From positions 2,582,643 to 2,646,642 of the forward strand of contig NZ_CP133261.1 of the NCBI RefSeq assembly GCF_030931715.1: 64,000 bases of DNA, given 5' to 3'. The notes under the pieces are model-generated. The model made no database searches. It was not told where the DNA came from and saw only the letters and a program-made list of their open reading frames with translations. Position numbers and translations under genes: made by a program. Source of the DNA: Tissierella sp. MB52-C2 (lineage in GTDB: Bacteria; Bacillota; Clostridia; Tissierellales; Tissierellaceae). Shown here in pieces: positions 1 to 7,200 of this stretch (positions are counted from its first letter, which is position 1; each line of letters opens with the position of its first letter).

Positions 1-367
1 CTTCATCATCAGCAATAAAACCCATTTTCTTTGCATCATTTGTATAGACTATTTGCATAACACCTATAACCATTTCTTTTAAAATTTCTGTTCCTCTAAT
101 GATTTCAGAGCGTGATGCTTTTAAAGCTGCTACAGGTGTATTTAAAAGTAATTTATCTAATAATACCTTTTCTTTTTTGTCATTTTCCTTTGATTTTATT
201 ACCCTGTTTAAAAACTCCACATAATATTTAGTCAAGGGTAAAAATATTAAGGCATTGATGGAATTAAATAATGTATGAGAGTTTGCAATATATACAGATA
301 TATCTGCGCCTGATTTGTGAAAATGATCTGTAATATAAGTTACATCTATTTTTCCGAAAAAACAACA
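1..367 (-). pseudogene. Na/Pi cotransporter C-terminal remnant (partial)
   Basis: The minus frame is open from a stop at 368-370 to the window edge. It reads through IANSHTLFNSINALIFLPL and then LLLNTPVAAL. The first matches the second HTLFN repeat of Na/phosphate cotransporters of the NptA/PF02690 type, and the second matches the start of the PhoU-like tail of that family. The large N-terminal membrane part is missing: only about 100 bases separate the reading frame from the tRNA terminator. A neighbouring frame (to about 440) carries a little more plausible coding sequence, so a frameshift plus a 5' deletion is likely. No start codon or ribosome binding site fits. Family assignment is by eye. 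Confidence 0.5.
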
Positions 368-432
368 TTATCTCCATTAATAATTTTATCAGCAATTCTT
401 CACTATTACAATAAATTATTCTCTTAAAAAAT

Positions 433-463
433 AAAAGCCTTACCATAATACGGTAAGACTTTT
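433..463 (-). terminator. Terminator of the tRNA array
   Basis: A 12-base stem (AAAAGTCTTACC against GGTAAGGCTTTT on the minus strand) is followed by a T-rich run. It lies just past the last tRNA of the array. Confidence 0.8.
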
Positions 464-466
464 CAG

Positions 467-540
467 TACACCTGAGAGGGCTCGAACCCCCAACCCCCTG
501 ATCCGAAGTCAGGTGCTCTATCCAGTTGAGCTACAGGTGC
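467..540 (-). tRNA. tRNA-Arg (anticodon TCG)
   Basis: Full cloverleaf on the minus strand. The acceptor GCACCTG pairs with CAGGTGT, and the anticodon stem CCTGA/TCAGG encloses loop CTTCGGA, giving TCG (reads CGA/CGG). The T arm is GGTTCGAGCC. CCA is not encoded. It is the last tRNA of the array and lies after an internal terminator-like hairpin. Confidence 0.93.
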
Positions 541-563
541 TTAATAATATTATTGTATATAAA

Positions 564-587
564 AAAAATTGGCTTAAGCCAATTTTT
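564..587 (-). terminator. Internal terminator between tRNA-Leu and tRNA-Arg
   Basis: Palindromic stem GGCTT/AAGCC extended by A/T pairs and followed on the minus strand by eight T residues. It sits 4 bases past the encoded CCA of tRNA-Leu. The last tRNA therefore depends on read-through or on its own promoter. Confidence 0.75.
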
Positions 588-590
588 ATA

Positions 591-674
591 TGGTGCGGGA
601 AAGAGGACTTGAACCCCCACGTCAATGACACTAGATCCTAAGTCTAGCGCGTCTGCCAATTCCGCCACTCCCGC
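591..674 (-). tRNA. tRNA-Leu (anticodon TAG)
   Basis: Long-variable-arm tRNA. The acceptor GCGGGAG pairs with TTCCCGC, the anticodon stem is CTAGA/TCTAG with loop CTTAGGA, and the variable arm is TGTCATTGACG. Discriminator A and CCA are encoded at the 3' end. Confidence 0.95.
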
Positions 675-698
675 ATATATAGCCTCTATGGGCTATTA

Positions 699-774
699 TG
701 GTGATCCATCCGCGACTCGAACGCGGGACACCCTGATTAAAAGTCAGGTGCTCTACCGACTGAGCTAATGGATC
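699..774 (-). tRNA. tRNA-Lys (anticodon TTT)
   Basis: The acceptor GATCCAT pairs with ATGGATC and the anticodon loop is CTTTTAA. CCA is encoded. A damaged partial copy of its 5' half lies just upstream in transcription order (851-907). Confidence 0.95.
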
Positions 775-784
775 ATGATTATTT
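761..784. repeat. 24-bp direct repeat, copy 1 (tRNA-Lys 5' end)
   Basis: Identical to 894-917. The unit spans the 5' acceptor strand and part of the D arm of tRNA-Lys plus its leader. The two copies are 133 bases apart. Confidence 0.9.
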
Positions 785-850
785 AGTATCCTAGCAGATG
801 TGATATATTCCTTCGATTGAATTTACCAATCAAGGACTAAGCGATGTACA

Positions 851-907
851 CAAAATCGAAAACCACGATTTTGGTCCCCTGCTTATACCGACATGAGCTA
901 ATGGATC
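851..907 (-). pseudogene. Broken tRNA-Lys copy (5' half)
   Basis: On the minus strand this starts like the intact tRNA-Lys (GATCCATTAGCTCA). It then diverges in the D arm (extra T before GTCGGTA, AAGC for GAGC) and runs into a hairpin with stem CAAAATCG/CGATTTTG instead of an anticodon arm. It has no T arm and no 3' acceptor strand. It looks like the left-over end of a duplication or a failed recombination between tRNA genes. Confidence 0.6.
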
Positions 908-917
908 ATGATTATTT
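894..917. repeat. 24-bp direct repeat, copy 2
   Basis: Exact copy of 761-784, lying between tRNA-His and tRNA-Lys. See the broken tRNA-Lys entry. Confidence 0.9.
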
Positions 918-939
918 GATACAACTATTTGAAGTTTTA

Positions 940-1017
940 TGGGGTGGATGATGGGATTCGAACCCACGACCTCCAGAGCCACAATCTGGCGCCATAACCA
1001 ACTAGGCCACACCCACC
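940..1017 (-). tRNA. tRNA-His (anticodon GTG)
   Basis: The acceptor GTGGGTG pairs with CATCCAC and the anticodon loop is TTGTGGC. The histidine-specific extra G(-1) is encoded at 1017 and faces discriminator C. CCA is encoded. Confidence 0.95.
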
Positions 1018-1032
1018 ACGAATTTATTTTTT

Positions 1033-1109
1033 TGGCGCACCTAGGAGGATTTGAACCCCCGGCACACGGATTAGAAGTCCGTTGCTCTATCCAACTGAGC
1101 TATAGGTGC
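1033..1109 (-). tRNA. tRNA-Arg (anticodon TCT)
   Basis: The acceptor GCACCTA pairs with TAGGTGC, the anticodon stem is CGGA/TCCG and the loop CTTCTAA. Discriminator G and CCA are encoded. It reads AGA/AGG. Confidence 0.95.
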
Positions 1110-1159
1110 AAGCTGTTTATGATGCAGTTGGATGCACTATGTCTGCTAATTAATCTCAG

Positions 1160-1230
1160 AGCGGGTGAAGGGAATCGAACCCTCGTAGCTGGCTTGGGAA
1201 GCCAGTGCTCTACCATTGAGCTACACCCGC
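1160..1230 (-). tRNA. tRNA-Gly (anticodon CCC)
   Basis: The acceptor GCGGGTG pairs with CACCCGC. The anticodon stem CTGGC/GCCAG encloses loop TTCCCAA, giving CCC (reads GGG). Discriminator T; CCA is not encoded. It is the first tRNA behind the array promoter. Confidence 0.92.
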
Positions 1231-1299
1231 GTAGCTCAAATATTTTCATTGTACTCAAGGCTGTTGTCCCAAGCAGTATTAACTTGCTAACAATTTAAA

Positions 1300-1328
1300 A
1301 TTATAGCAGGTTCTAAATATAAAGTCAA
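1300..1328 (-). promoter_or_regulatory. Promoter of the tRNA array
   Basis: Minus-strand TTGACT (1323-1328) and TATAAT (1300-1305) are separated by 17 bases. This is nearly the sigma-A consensus, about 70 bases before tRNA-Gly. No competing gene lies between. Confidence 0.85.
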
Positions 1329-1335
1329 TAGCATA

Positions 1336-1818
1336 TTATAAATTTATTTGGATTATTTTTGTATTTATTTTTTCTCCAATATTTACAAGTCCGAAAGTCT
1401 TGATTTTATCAGGGCTTCGAGGTATAGATCCACTTCCAGGATTCATAATAATTATATTTTTTTCTATTTCTATAATAGGCTTATGTGTATGACCAAATAA
1501 TACTAGATCAGCCCCTAATTCTAGCCCTTTGTAGTATAAATTATTTATGCCATTTTCAACATTATATTTATGACCATGAGTTAAAAATATTTTTTTATTT
1601 TTTATATTTATTAACTCATCTTCTTTATATTTTGTATTAAAATAATCTCCATTTCCTTTTACGATTATAGTTTCTATTCCTAAAGCACTAGATATTTTTT
1701 CTCCATCCTCTACATAATCTCCTAAATGAAATAACATATCAGGCTTTTCCATTTCTAATAATTTTTCTAAAATATATTTGTTATTTCCATGTGTATCACT
1801 AACTACTACTATTTTCAT
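1336..1818 (-). CDS. YfcE/MJ0936-family metallophosphoesterase
   Basis: 160-residue single-domain calcineurin-like phosphodiesterase. The metal ligands of the family are visible in order: D8-x-H10, D34 in HLGD, the GNGD motif at 55-58, H81/H83 in THGH, and GHTH at 109-112. Family members hydrolyse simple phosphodiesters in the cytosol; the natural substrate is unknown. It overlaps the 3' end of the ITP/XTP pyrophosphatase gene by 4 bases, so the two are translated as a pair, an arrangement I recall as common in Clostridia. The length is normal for the family. Confidence 0.9.
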   Translation of the reverse strand: MKIVVVSDTHGNNKYILEKLLEMEKPDMLFHLGDYVEDGEKISSALGIETIIVKGNGDYFNTKYKEDELINIKNKKIFLTHGHKYNVENGINNLYYKGLELGADLVLFGHTHKPIIEIEKNIIIMNPGSGSIPRSPDKIKTFGLVNIGEKINTKIIQINL

Positions 1819-2432
1819 ATTAAGCTTACTCCAATTATATCCTTTATTGCTTTTTTCATTTCATCTAAAGCTTTCGCCCTATGACTTATTTTGTTTTTAA
1901 TCTCTTCTCCAAGCTCTGCAAAGGTTTTATCATAGCCTTCAGGTATAAATAGTGGGTCATATCCAAAGTCATTGTTTCCTTCTTCCTTAAAGCCTATGGT
2001 GCCTTTACATTGCCCTTTAACTACTATAACCTCTTTTTGCTCTGTGACTAGTGCTATTACTGCCTGAAAATTAGCTGTTCTATCCTTTAAAGGTATATCC
2101 TTTAATTCTTCTAGAAGCTTTTGATTGTTTTTTTTATCATTTCCTTCCTCTCCTGCATAACGGGATGAATAAACTCCTGGTTCTCCATTTAATCTATCTA
2201 CAAATAGTCCAGAATCATCTGCTAAGACCATATAATCTAATTTTTCAGCCAGAACCTTAGCTTTTTTAATACTATTTTCTTCTAAAGTCTTGCCATCTTC
2301 TACTACATCTAAATCTCCTAAGCCTACATCTTTTTTCGTCAATACTTCTATTGGTAAGTCTTTAAGTATGTCTTTTATTTCCTCTACCTTATGTGAATTT
2401 CCAGTTGATAATATAAGTTTTCTTTTCTTCAT
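1815..2432 (-). CDS. rdgB: XTP/dITP diphosphatase (RdgB/HAM1 family)
   Basis: 205-residue house-cleaning nucleotide pyrophosphatase. It converts dITP, ITP and XTP to monophosphates so that deaminated purines stay out of nucleic acids. The opening STGNSHKVEEI contains the family's phosphate-binding T/S-G-N-x-x-K motif. Further on come LADDSGL with the substrate-pocket stretch LNGEPGVYSSRYAG, FGYDPLF, and SHRAKAL near the end, all conserved family blocks. Start ATG at 2432 follows AAGGAG. It is first of a two-gene unit with the phosphoesterase. Confidence 0.95.
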   Translation of the reverse strand: MKKRKLILSTGNSHKVEEIKDILKDLPIEVLTKKDVGLGDLDVVEDGKTLEENSIKKAKVLAEKLDYMVLADDSGLFVDRLNGEPGVYSSRYAGEEGNDKKNNQKLLEELKDIPLKDRTANFQAVIALVTEQKEVIVVKGQCKGTIGFKEEGNNDFGYDPLFIPEGYDKTFAELGEEIKNKISHRAKALDEMKKAIKDIIGVSLI

Positions 2433-2502
2433 TTTAGCATACTCCTTTGTTATTGATTCTTATACTATTTTACCAAAAATATAGGAATTTATCTATAAAA
2501 AG

Positions 2503-2522
2503 AAAAAGCGAGCTAGGCCCGC
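2503..2522 (-). terminator. Terminator of the GerMN gene
   Basis: Minus-strand hairpin GCGGG-CCTAG-CTCGC followed by TTTTTCTTTTT, 28 bases after the stop of the GerMN-domain gene. Confidence 0.75.
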
Positions 2523-2549
2523 CCTACATCTTTTCATTATTAATTTTTC

Positions 2550-3542
2550 TTAATATTCATTGGCAAATACTGGAATTGTAGTGTTTATTATTTCTCCATC
2601 TATAAGTAATTCTACAGTTTCTATTTCTGTAAATTGACTTAATGTCAAACCTATATTTTTTACTATATCACTAAATGCATCATCATTTGATGTCTCCATA
2701 CTATTATAGGATATATCCACATATGCAGTACCATCTTTTACTTCTACGCCATGTAACATAACGTCATTTGGTATATCTGAAAATAGTCCAATATCTACTG
2801 GTGGACCATCAAATAGTAAATCTAGCGCTGAATATACATTTGCTACTGGTGCAAGGGTAGGTATTGTTACTGGAACATAATATTCATACTCTTCATTGTC
2901 CATTCCCTTATAATATACTACAACCTTTGAGCGGCCATCTTCTAAACTACCAACTAAGTTTATGTTTTCTCTTGCCAACGGCTGACTAATATTACCACCA
3001 TAAGTCATTGAAGGCAATACCTTTCCACCAACTAATATTTGTACTTCATTAATAACTGGGAATTCAGTTAATGTATATACGACACCTTTAATAAAATTTT
3101 CTTCTTCTTTCTCTGACTGATTATTTAAAACACCTTCTGAAAAGTCTATCTTACATAATCCTGTATCTTCATTGATAGATATTCCTAAAACCTCTGTACC
3201 TGCTGGTATAACTGGTAATAATCCAGTAGGGCTTAACATCTCCCTAAGTTCTGCACTATCAATCATATTATTAATTGTTACCTTTGCAATTCCTTCTTCC
3301 CAAGGTATTTTTTTCATTACAGGGACTAAGTATCCCTCTGTATTTTTAAAGTACATAACTGTCTTTCTCATGCCTTCCTCCTCAGTTAAAACAACTTCAT
3401 TTTCATCTGATCTAATTATTTCAATCTCATCATCCTTAGCTGATAGCCTACTTTCAATTAAATTCTTCCCAAAGGTTAGTACCGTTAGACCTAAGACTAC
3501 TATTAGTCCAAATAAAACTATTCTCCTGTTTACTTTTACCAT
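2550..3542 (-). CDS. Double GerMN-domain lipoprotein-like/sporulation protein
   Basis: 330 residues from ATG at 3542, preceded by GGAGGG at 6 bases; an upstream in-frame TTG at 3548 overlaps that site and is less likely. A single N-terminal membrane segment (about residues 7-26, IVLFGLIVVLGLTVL) is followed by a linker. Two similar GerMN domains then follow, at roughly residues 85-190 and 215-320, each ending in a strand pattern of the type VQILVGG and VELLIDG. GerMN modules occur in Bacillus GerM, which acts in spore peptidoglycan and germination, and in lipoprotein LpqB. The exposed, anchored topology and the neighbouring cell-wall amidase agree with an envelope or spore role. The exact function is inferred. 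Confidence 0.85.
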   Translation of the reverse strand: MVKVNRRIVLFGLIVVLGLTVLTFGKNLIESRLSAKDDEIEIIRSDENEVVLTEEEGMRKTVMYFKNTEGYLVPVMKKIPWEEGIAKVTINNMIDSAELREMLSPTGLLPVIPAGTEVLGISINEDTGLCKIDFSEGVLNNQSEKEEENFIKGVVYTLTEFPVINEVQILVGGKVLPSMTYGGNISQPLARENINLVGSLEDGRSKVVVYYKGMDNEEYEYYVPVTIPTLAPVANVYSALDLLFDGPPVDIGLFSDIPNDVMLHGVEVKDGTAYVDISYNSMETSNDDAFSDIVKNIGLTLSQFTEIETVELLIDGEIINTTIPVFANEY

Positions 3543-3621
3543 CGTCAACCCTCCTAGTTCATACTAGTACATTATATTAGATGAGCTGTCAGACTATGAA
3601 TAATTTATAATTAAAATAAAA

Positions 3622-3645
3622 AAAAGCAAGGATAACCTTGCTTTT
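3622..3645 (-). terminator. Terminator overlapping the amidase stop codon
   Basis: Perfect stem AAAAGCAAGG/CCTTGCTTTT on the minus strand with a T run. The TAA stop of the amidase lies at its edge. Confidence 0.8.
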
Positions 3646-5684
3646 TAGTACGTTTCTAAATATCTTTGTATTCCATTTATTATACCAGTTACTATTTTAT
3701 TTTGGTATTCTTCATTAAATAATAGTTGTTCTTCCGCTGCATTAGATAAAAATCCTGTCTCTACTAATACTGCCGGCATCTTAGTCTCTCTAAGTACTAT
3801 TAAATTTGGTCTATCAACTATACCTTTATCTACTGCTCCTGTGGCGTTTAATACTTCTTCCATTATGATTTTCGCAAAAGGATGTTGATCTACTTCTTTT
3901 AGGCTAGATTTAGTAGCAGGACAATATAATATCTGAACACCTGCTATAGATCCATTATTATGTGAATTACCATGTATACTTACAAATAAATCTGCATTAC
4001 TATCGTTGGCTATTCTAGCTCTTTCATATAAGTCAATAAACTCATCTGTATCTCTAGTCATTATAGTGTTATAGCCTAGTTCTTCTAGCTTCTCATTTAG
4101 TTTTAAAGATACGCTAAGGTTTAGATCTTTTTCTCTTTTCTTTGTCACAGACGAAGCTCCTGGATCCTTTCCACCATGTCCTGCATCTATGACTATTAAA
4201 TTGTCTAATGAATTATAGTTTCCATTTCTTTTTACTGATAAAGAAACTTTACTATCTATACCCTTAGATAATTGAGTATATTCTATTTCCTTTGCAAACT
4301 TAATAAGTAATTTAGTATTATCTTTATCTTTAACTACTTCTAATTCATTTACTAACCCATCTTTTACTGAAACCTTGCCTTCTGTTAATTCTACTTTGTC
4401 ACTTGGAATACTTATTTCCATTAACTTACTTGCTTGATTGTAGTTTACAAGGTAATCTGTATCTTCAAGGTTTACTATGGTAAATATCTTTTCTGTTCCA
4501 GATGAAGTATAAGAAATATTTTCCCAGAATGATTTCTCAGGATAAATTATTATTTTACCTTCATCATAGTCCATTTTTATATTAGGATCAGTTGTTCCTT
4601 CTTTTATATCTAGAACCACTCTAACTATTCTATCATTAGGACTATAGTTATTATCTCCACCAAATTGTGAAATTCTAACTCCTTTAATAAATCCTAAATC
4701 ATAGTCGTAGCTATAAGTAGTTCCTACTAAATTAGAGTCCATTATATCCAATACTATTCTCTCTGGATTTTGTAGTCTCATGGTGTTTACCTTTGGTTGA
4801 GAGGTGGAATGGATTACGATTGCCTCTTTTCCATTGATAATTTCCTTTGTAGCTGATTTTACTTCATTATCAAAGGACACTATTATATTCTGGTTATTAT
4901 TTCCTAAGGAAATATTATATTTTGCTTTATCTTTTAATGTAAGTATCACTCTAGTAATACTAGGATCTGATGAAAACTGTGAATACTCTACTTTTTCAAT
5001 AATACCATCATTTACATCTATAACTCCTGATGTAGTATTGTTTACAAGTATTTTTGAATCATTAATATCGATTACAAGTTTGTTGCTATCTTCTATAAAT
5101 ACTGTTTCATATTTAATAGATTTATTACTTTTTATAACTAATTTATTCTTATCTGTACTTCCTTTTTCTAAAGAAATACTATTTACAACTGCTTCATTAG
5201 TATTTATATATGGAGCATCTTTAGTGCTATCCCAGCCAACTTCATAACCAAATACATCAGTTACAAACTTTAAAGGAACCATGGTTCTTGAGTCTTTTCC
5301 ATCTAATTTGGCTAATCTCGGAATAGCAAATTTATCTAAAGTTACTTTTTTTCCATTGATCGTAGCTATATTACTATCTACAGTAAATTTACCTTCCTTG
5401 TCTCCATGAGTTACTGTAGCTGTTTTAGTTTTTTGATCCCAGCCTACTTCTGCACCATAACTTTCTGATACGAATCTAATAGGCACTAATGTCCTATCAC
5501 TATAAACAAAGGAGGGAAATTCTGTATTTATTGCTTGTCCATCCATGATGATAGGCACTGGCTTTACAGAAACCTTAGTACCATTTACGCTTACTTGAAT
5601 CATATTATTTGCTGCAGCCTGACCTATTTGACTAAATATAAATAATAGCACAAATAAGGGCAGTATTACCTTCCATTTTTTCAT
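3645..5684 (-). CDS. Secreted N-acetylmuramoyl-L-alanine amidase with stalk and AMIN domains
   Basis: 679 residues. A signal peptide (about 1-24, ending near QAAA) is followed by a copper-amine-oxidase-N-like stalk region (about 30-170), recognisable by two copies of the D-R/K-T-x-V-P-L/I-R/K-F-V pattern. A long beta-rich stretch with AMIN-type repeats (about 175-480) comes next, then a C-terminal Amidase_3 domain (about 495-679). Zinc ligands and the catalytic Glu of Amidase_3 are present: H in DAGHGGKDPGA, E in KREKDLNL, H in VSIHGNSH and E in LVETGFLSN. It cleaves the bond between MurNAc and L-Ala outside the cell. The layout is typical of clostridial sporulation and cell-separation amidases. 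Start ATG has GGAGG at 7 bases. Confidence 0.93.
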   Translation of the reverse strand: MKKWKVILPLFVLLFIFSQIGQAAANNMIQVSVNGTKVSVKPVPIIMDGQAINTEFPSFVYSDRTLVPIRFVSESYGAEVGWDQKTKTATVTHGDKEGKFTVDSNIATINGKKVTLDKFAIPRLAKLDGKDSRTMVPLKFVTDVFGYEVGWDSTKDAPYINTNEAVVNSISLEKGSTDKNKLVIKSNKSIKYETVFIEDSNKLVIDINDSKILVNNTTSGVIDVNDGIIEKVEYSQFSSDPSITRVILTLKDKAKYNISLGNNNQNIIVSFDNEVKSATKEIINGKEAIVIHSTSQPKVNTMRLQNPERIVLDIMDSNLVGTTYSYDYDLGFIKGVRISQFGGDNNYSPNDRIVRVVLDIKEGTTDPNIKMDYDEGKIIIYPEKSFWENISYTSSGTEKIFTIVNLEDTDYLVNYNQASKLMEISIPSDKVELTEGKVSVKDGLVNELEVVKDKDNTKLLIKFAKEIEYTQLSKGIDSKVSLSVKRNGNYNSLDNLIVIDAGHGGKDPGASSVTKKREKDLNLSVSLKLNEKLEELGYNTIMTRDTDEFIDLYERARIANDSNADLFVSIHGNSHNNGSIAGVQILYCPATKSSLKEVDQHPFAKIIMEEVLNATGAVDKGIVDRPNLIVLRETKMPAVLVETGFLSNAAEEQLLFNEEYQNKIVTGIINGIQRYLETY

Positions 5685-5795
5685 TCATCTACCTCCTTAT
5701 GCTCTCGCTCTTTAAAATAGTTTGTCCATTTTATTTATATCATTTATTGGATTATTATGTCAACGGATTCCGTGTTTTGTAATCATAATGTAATA

Positions 5796-6791
5796 TTACT
5801 TAGTGAGACATAATGCCTTATATAATTCATCACTTCCAGGTGAATCTATCTCTACAGTTTTACCATCCCTTTCCAATACAACTCCTCCATCTATTACTTC
5901 TCCAATGACTGTAGACTTAATTCCTTCGTCATTTAACTTTTTATTGATTTCCCCTATCTTTTCTTCTTCTGCAATAATTAGCATAGACCCGCTTGAAATA
6001 AGTTTATATAAGTCTATATCTATTATACTGGCAATTTCCTTAGTTACATCTTTTACTGGAATTAAACTTTCTACAACTTTTATTCCCTTACCAGTAGCCT
6101 TTGAAGCTTCCCAAATTGCTCCTAAAACTCCACCTTCAGTAATATCGTGCATATATCTAACCCCTATATTGCCACAGATTATTCCTTCTTTAACTACACT
6201 TAGCATATTATCCATATTCTTTGCTATCTCTAGCTTTTCTTTGCCCAGTTTATGAATCAATTCTTCTTCTAACTCCTTTGCAATTATGGATGTCCCCTCT
6301 ATTCCTGCATATTTAGTTATCAAAACCTTGTCTCCAATTTTTATTTCCTTTGAATTAGGCAACTTTTTCCTAGATTGTTTTCCTATAACTGTTGTACTAA
6401 TTACAATTCTATTTACTGCATCTGTAATTTCAGTATGTCCACCCATTATTTCAACATTGATTTCTTTAGAAACTTCTCCCGCTTCTCTCATAATATTTTC
6501 TATATCTTCTTCTGAAGTTTTAGGTGGTGCTAATATAGTAAGCATTACTCCTATAGGCTCTGCTCCACTGGTAGATACATCATTACATGAAATATGCACA
6601 GCCAGTTTTCCAATATCTTTAGTTGCACCTGTAATTGGATCTGTACTGATTACACATAGATCATTATCAAAATCAATTACAGCACTATCTTCTCCTACTG
6701 CAGCCTTCACCAAAACTTCTTCTCGCTTATTTTTTATATTTGATAAAACTATTTTTTCTAAAATTTCATTAGGTAATTTTCCAATTTCCAT
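5796..6791 (-). CDS. AIR synthase/HypE-family protein
   Basis: 331 residues from ATG at 6791, which has GGGAGG upstream. The frame stays open a further 59 codons, but that stretch has no homology-like composition and no better site. The fold is that of PurM/HypE/ThiL/SelD. The N-terminal half carries a VGEDSAVIDF nucleotide-binding stretch and a metal/phosphate motif (ISTDPITGA, SCNDVSTSGAEPIGV, GGHTEITDAV). The C-terminal half has HDITEGGVLGAIWE and a GSMLII core. These match the stand-alone clostridial HypE-like proteins whose substrate is not established. No hydrogenase maturation genes lie nearby, so hydrogenase maturation is not supported here. Confidence 0.8.
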   Translation of the reverse strand: MEIGKLPNEILEKIVLSNIKNKREEVLVKAAVGEDSAVIDFDNDLCVISTDPITGATKDIGKLAVHISCNDVSTSGAEPIGVMLTILAPPKTSEEDIENIMREAGEVSKEINVEIMGGHTEITDAVNRIVISTTVIGKQSRKKLPNSKEIKIGDKVLITKYAGIEGTSIIAKELEEELIHKLGKEKLEIAKNMDNMLSVVKEGIICGNIGVRYMHDITEGGVLGAIWEASKATGKGIKVVESLIPVKDVTKEIASIIDIDLYKLISSGSMLIIAEEEKIGEINKKLNDEGIKSTVIGEVIDGGVVLERDGKTVEIDSPGSDELYKALCLTK

Positions 6792-6996
6792 TTCCGAACC
6801 TCCCAAAATATTTATCTTAATATATTCTACCATATGAGTAACACTTTTTATACAATATGGATACACTTTCCATGGAGATATAATTATAATTAGTCTTATT
6901 GTGGGAAACAATAATAAAAACAATTGACAGGAGATATAAATTATAAACTGATAGTAGAGAACTGCCAATTATTAAAATAGGGAGGTTTTTGCTTTG

Positions 6997-7131
6997 ATGA
7001 TAATTTGTTCTGAAAAATGCTTATATGAAGAGGATGGGCTATGTACCTTAAAAACGGTCATTCCTTCATCTAGTACGCCTACTCCTGATTGCCCTTATTT
7101 TACGGAAAGAAAAAGAAAAAACAAATCATAA
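6997..7131 (+). CDS. Small four-cysteine protein
   Basis: 44-residue plus-strand gene with GGAGG at 6981-6985. ATG at 6997 is taken; TTG at 6994 is equally placed. The protein reads as a compact CxxxC...DGxC...CPYF pattern (Cys 4, 8, 16, 32) with a basic tail. This resembles the very small cysteine-rich proteins often found in Clostridia, which are thought to bind a metal. A strong bidirectional hairpin follows at 9 bases. It is the only plus-strand gene in this part of the window. The function is unknown, and metal binding is inferred from the cysteine spacing. Confidence 0.7.
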   Translation: MIICSEKCLYEEDGLCTLKTVIPSSSTPTPDCPYFTERKRKNKS

Positions 7132-7139
7132 ACTCTCTA

Positions 7140-7187
7140 AAAATAAAAGTACAGAAAGTTATATAACTTTCTGTACTTTTATTTTTA
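7140..7187. terminator. Bidirectional terminator
   Basis: Perfect 48-base palindrome with A-rich and T-rich flanks. It lies between the convergent small cysteine protein (plus) and the symporter gene (minus) and can serve both. Confidence 0.85.
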
Positions 7188-7200
7188 ATGACTTTCTATA

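Noticed and set aside
830-1298. Open frames on both strands across the tRNA array
   Set aside because: They are translations of tRNA genes; the cloverleaf structures explain the sequence.
6792-6968. N-terminal extension of the AIR-synthase-family gene by 59 codons
   Set aside because: The frame is open, but GGGAGG and the family start point to ATG 6791. The extra part is low-complexity and hydrophobic.
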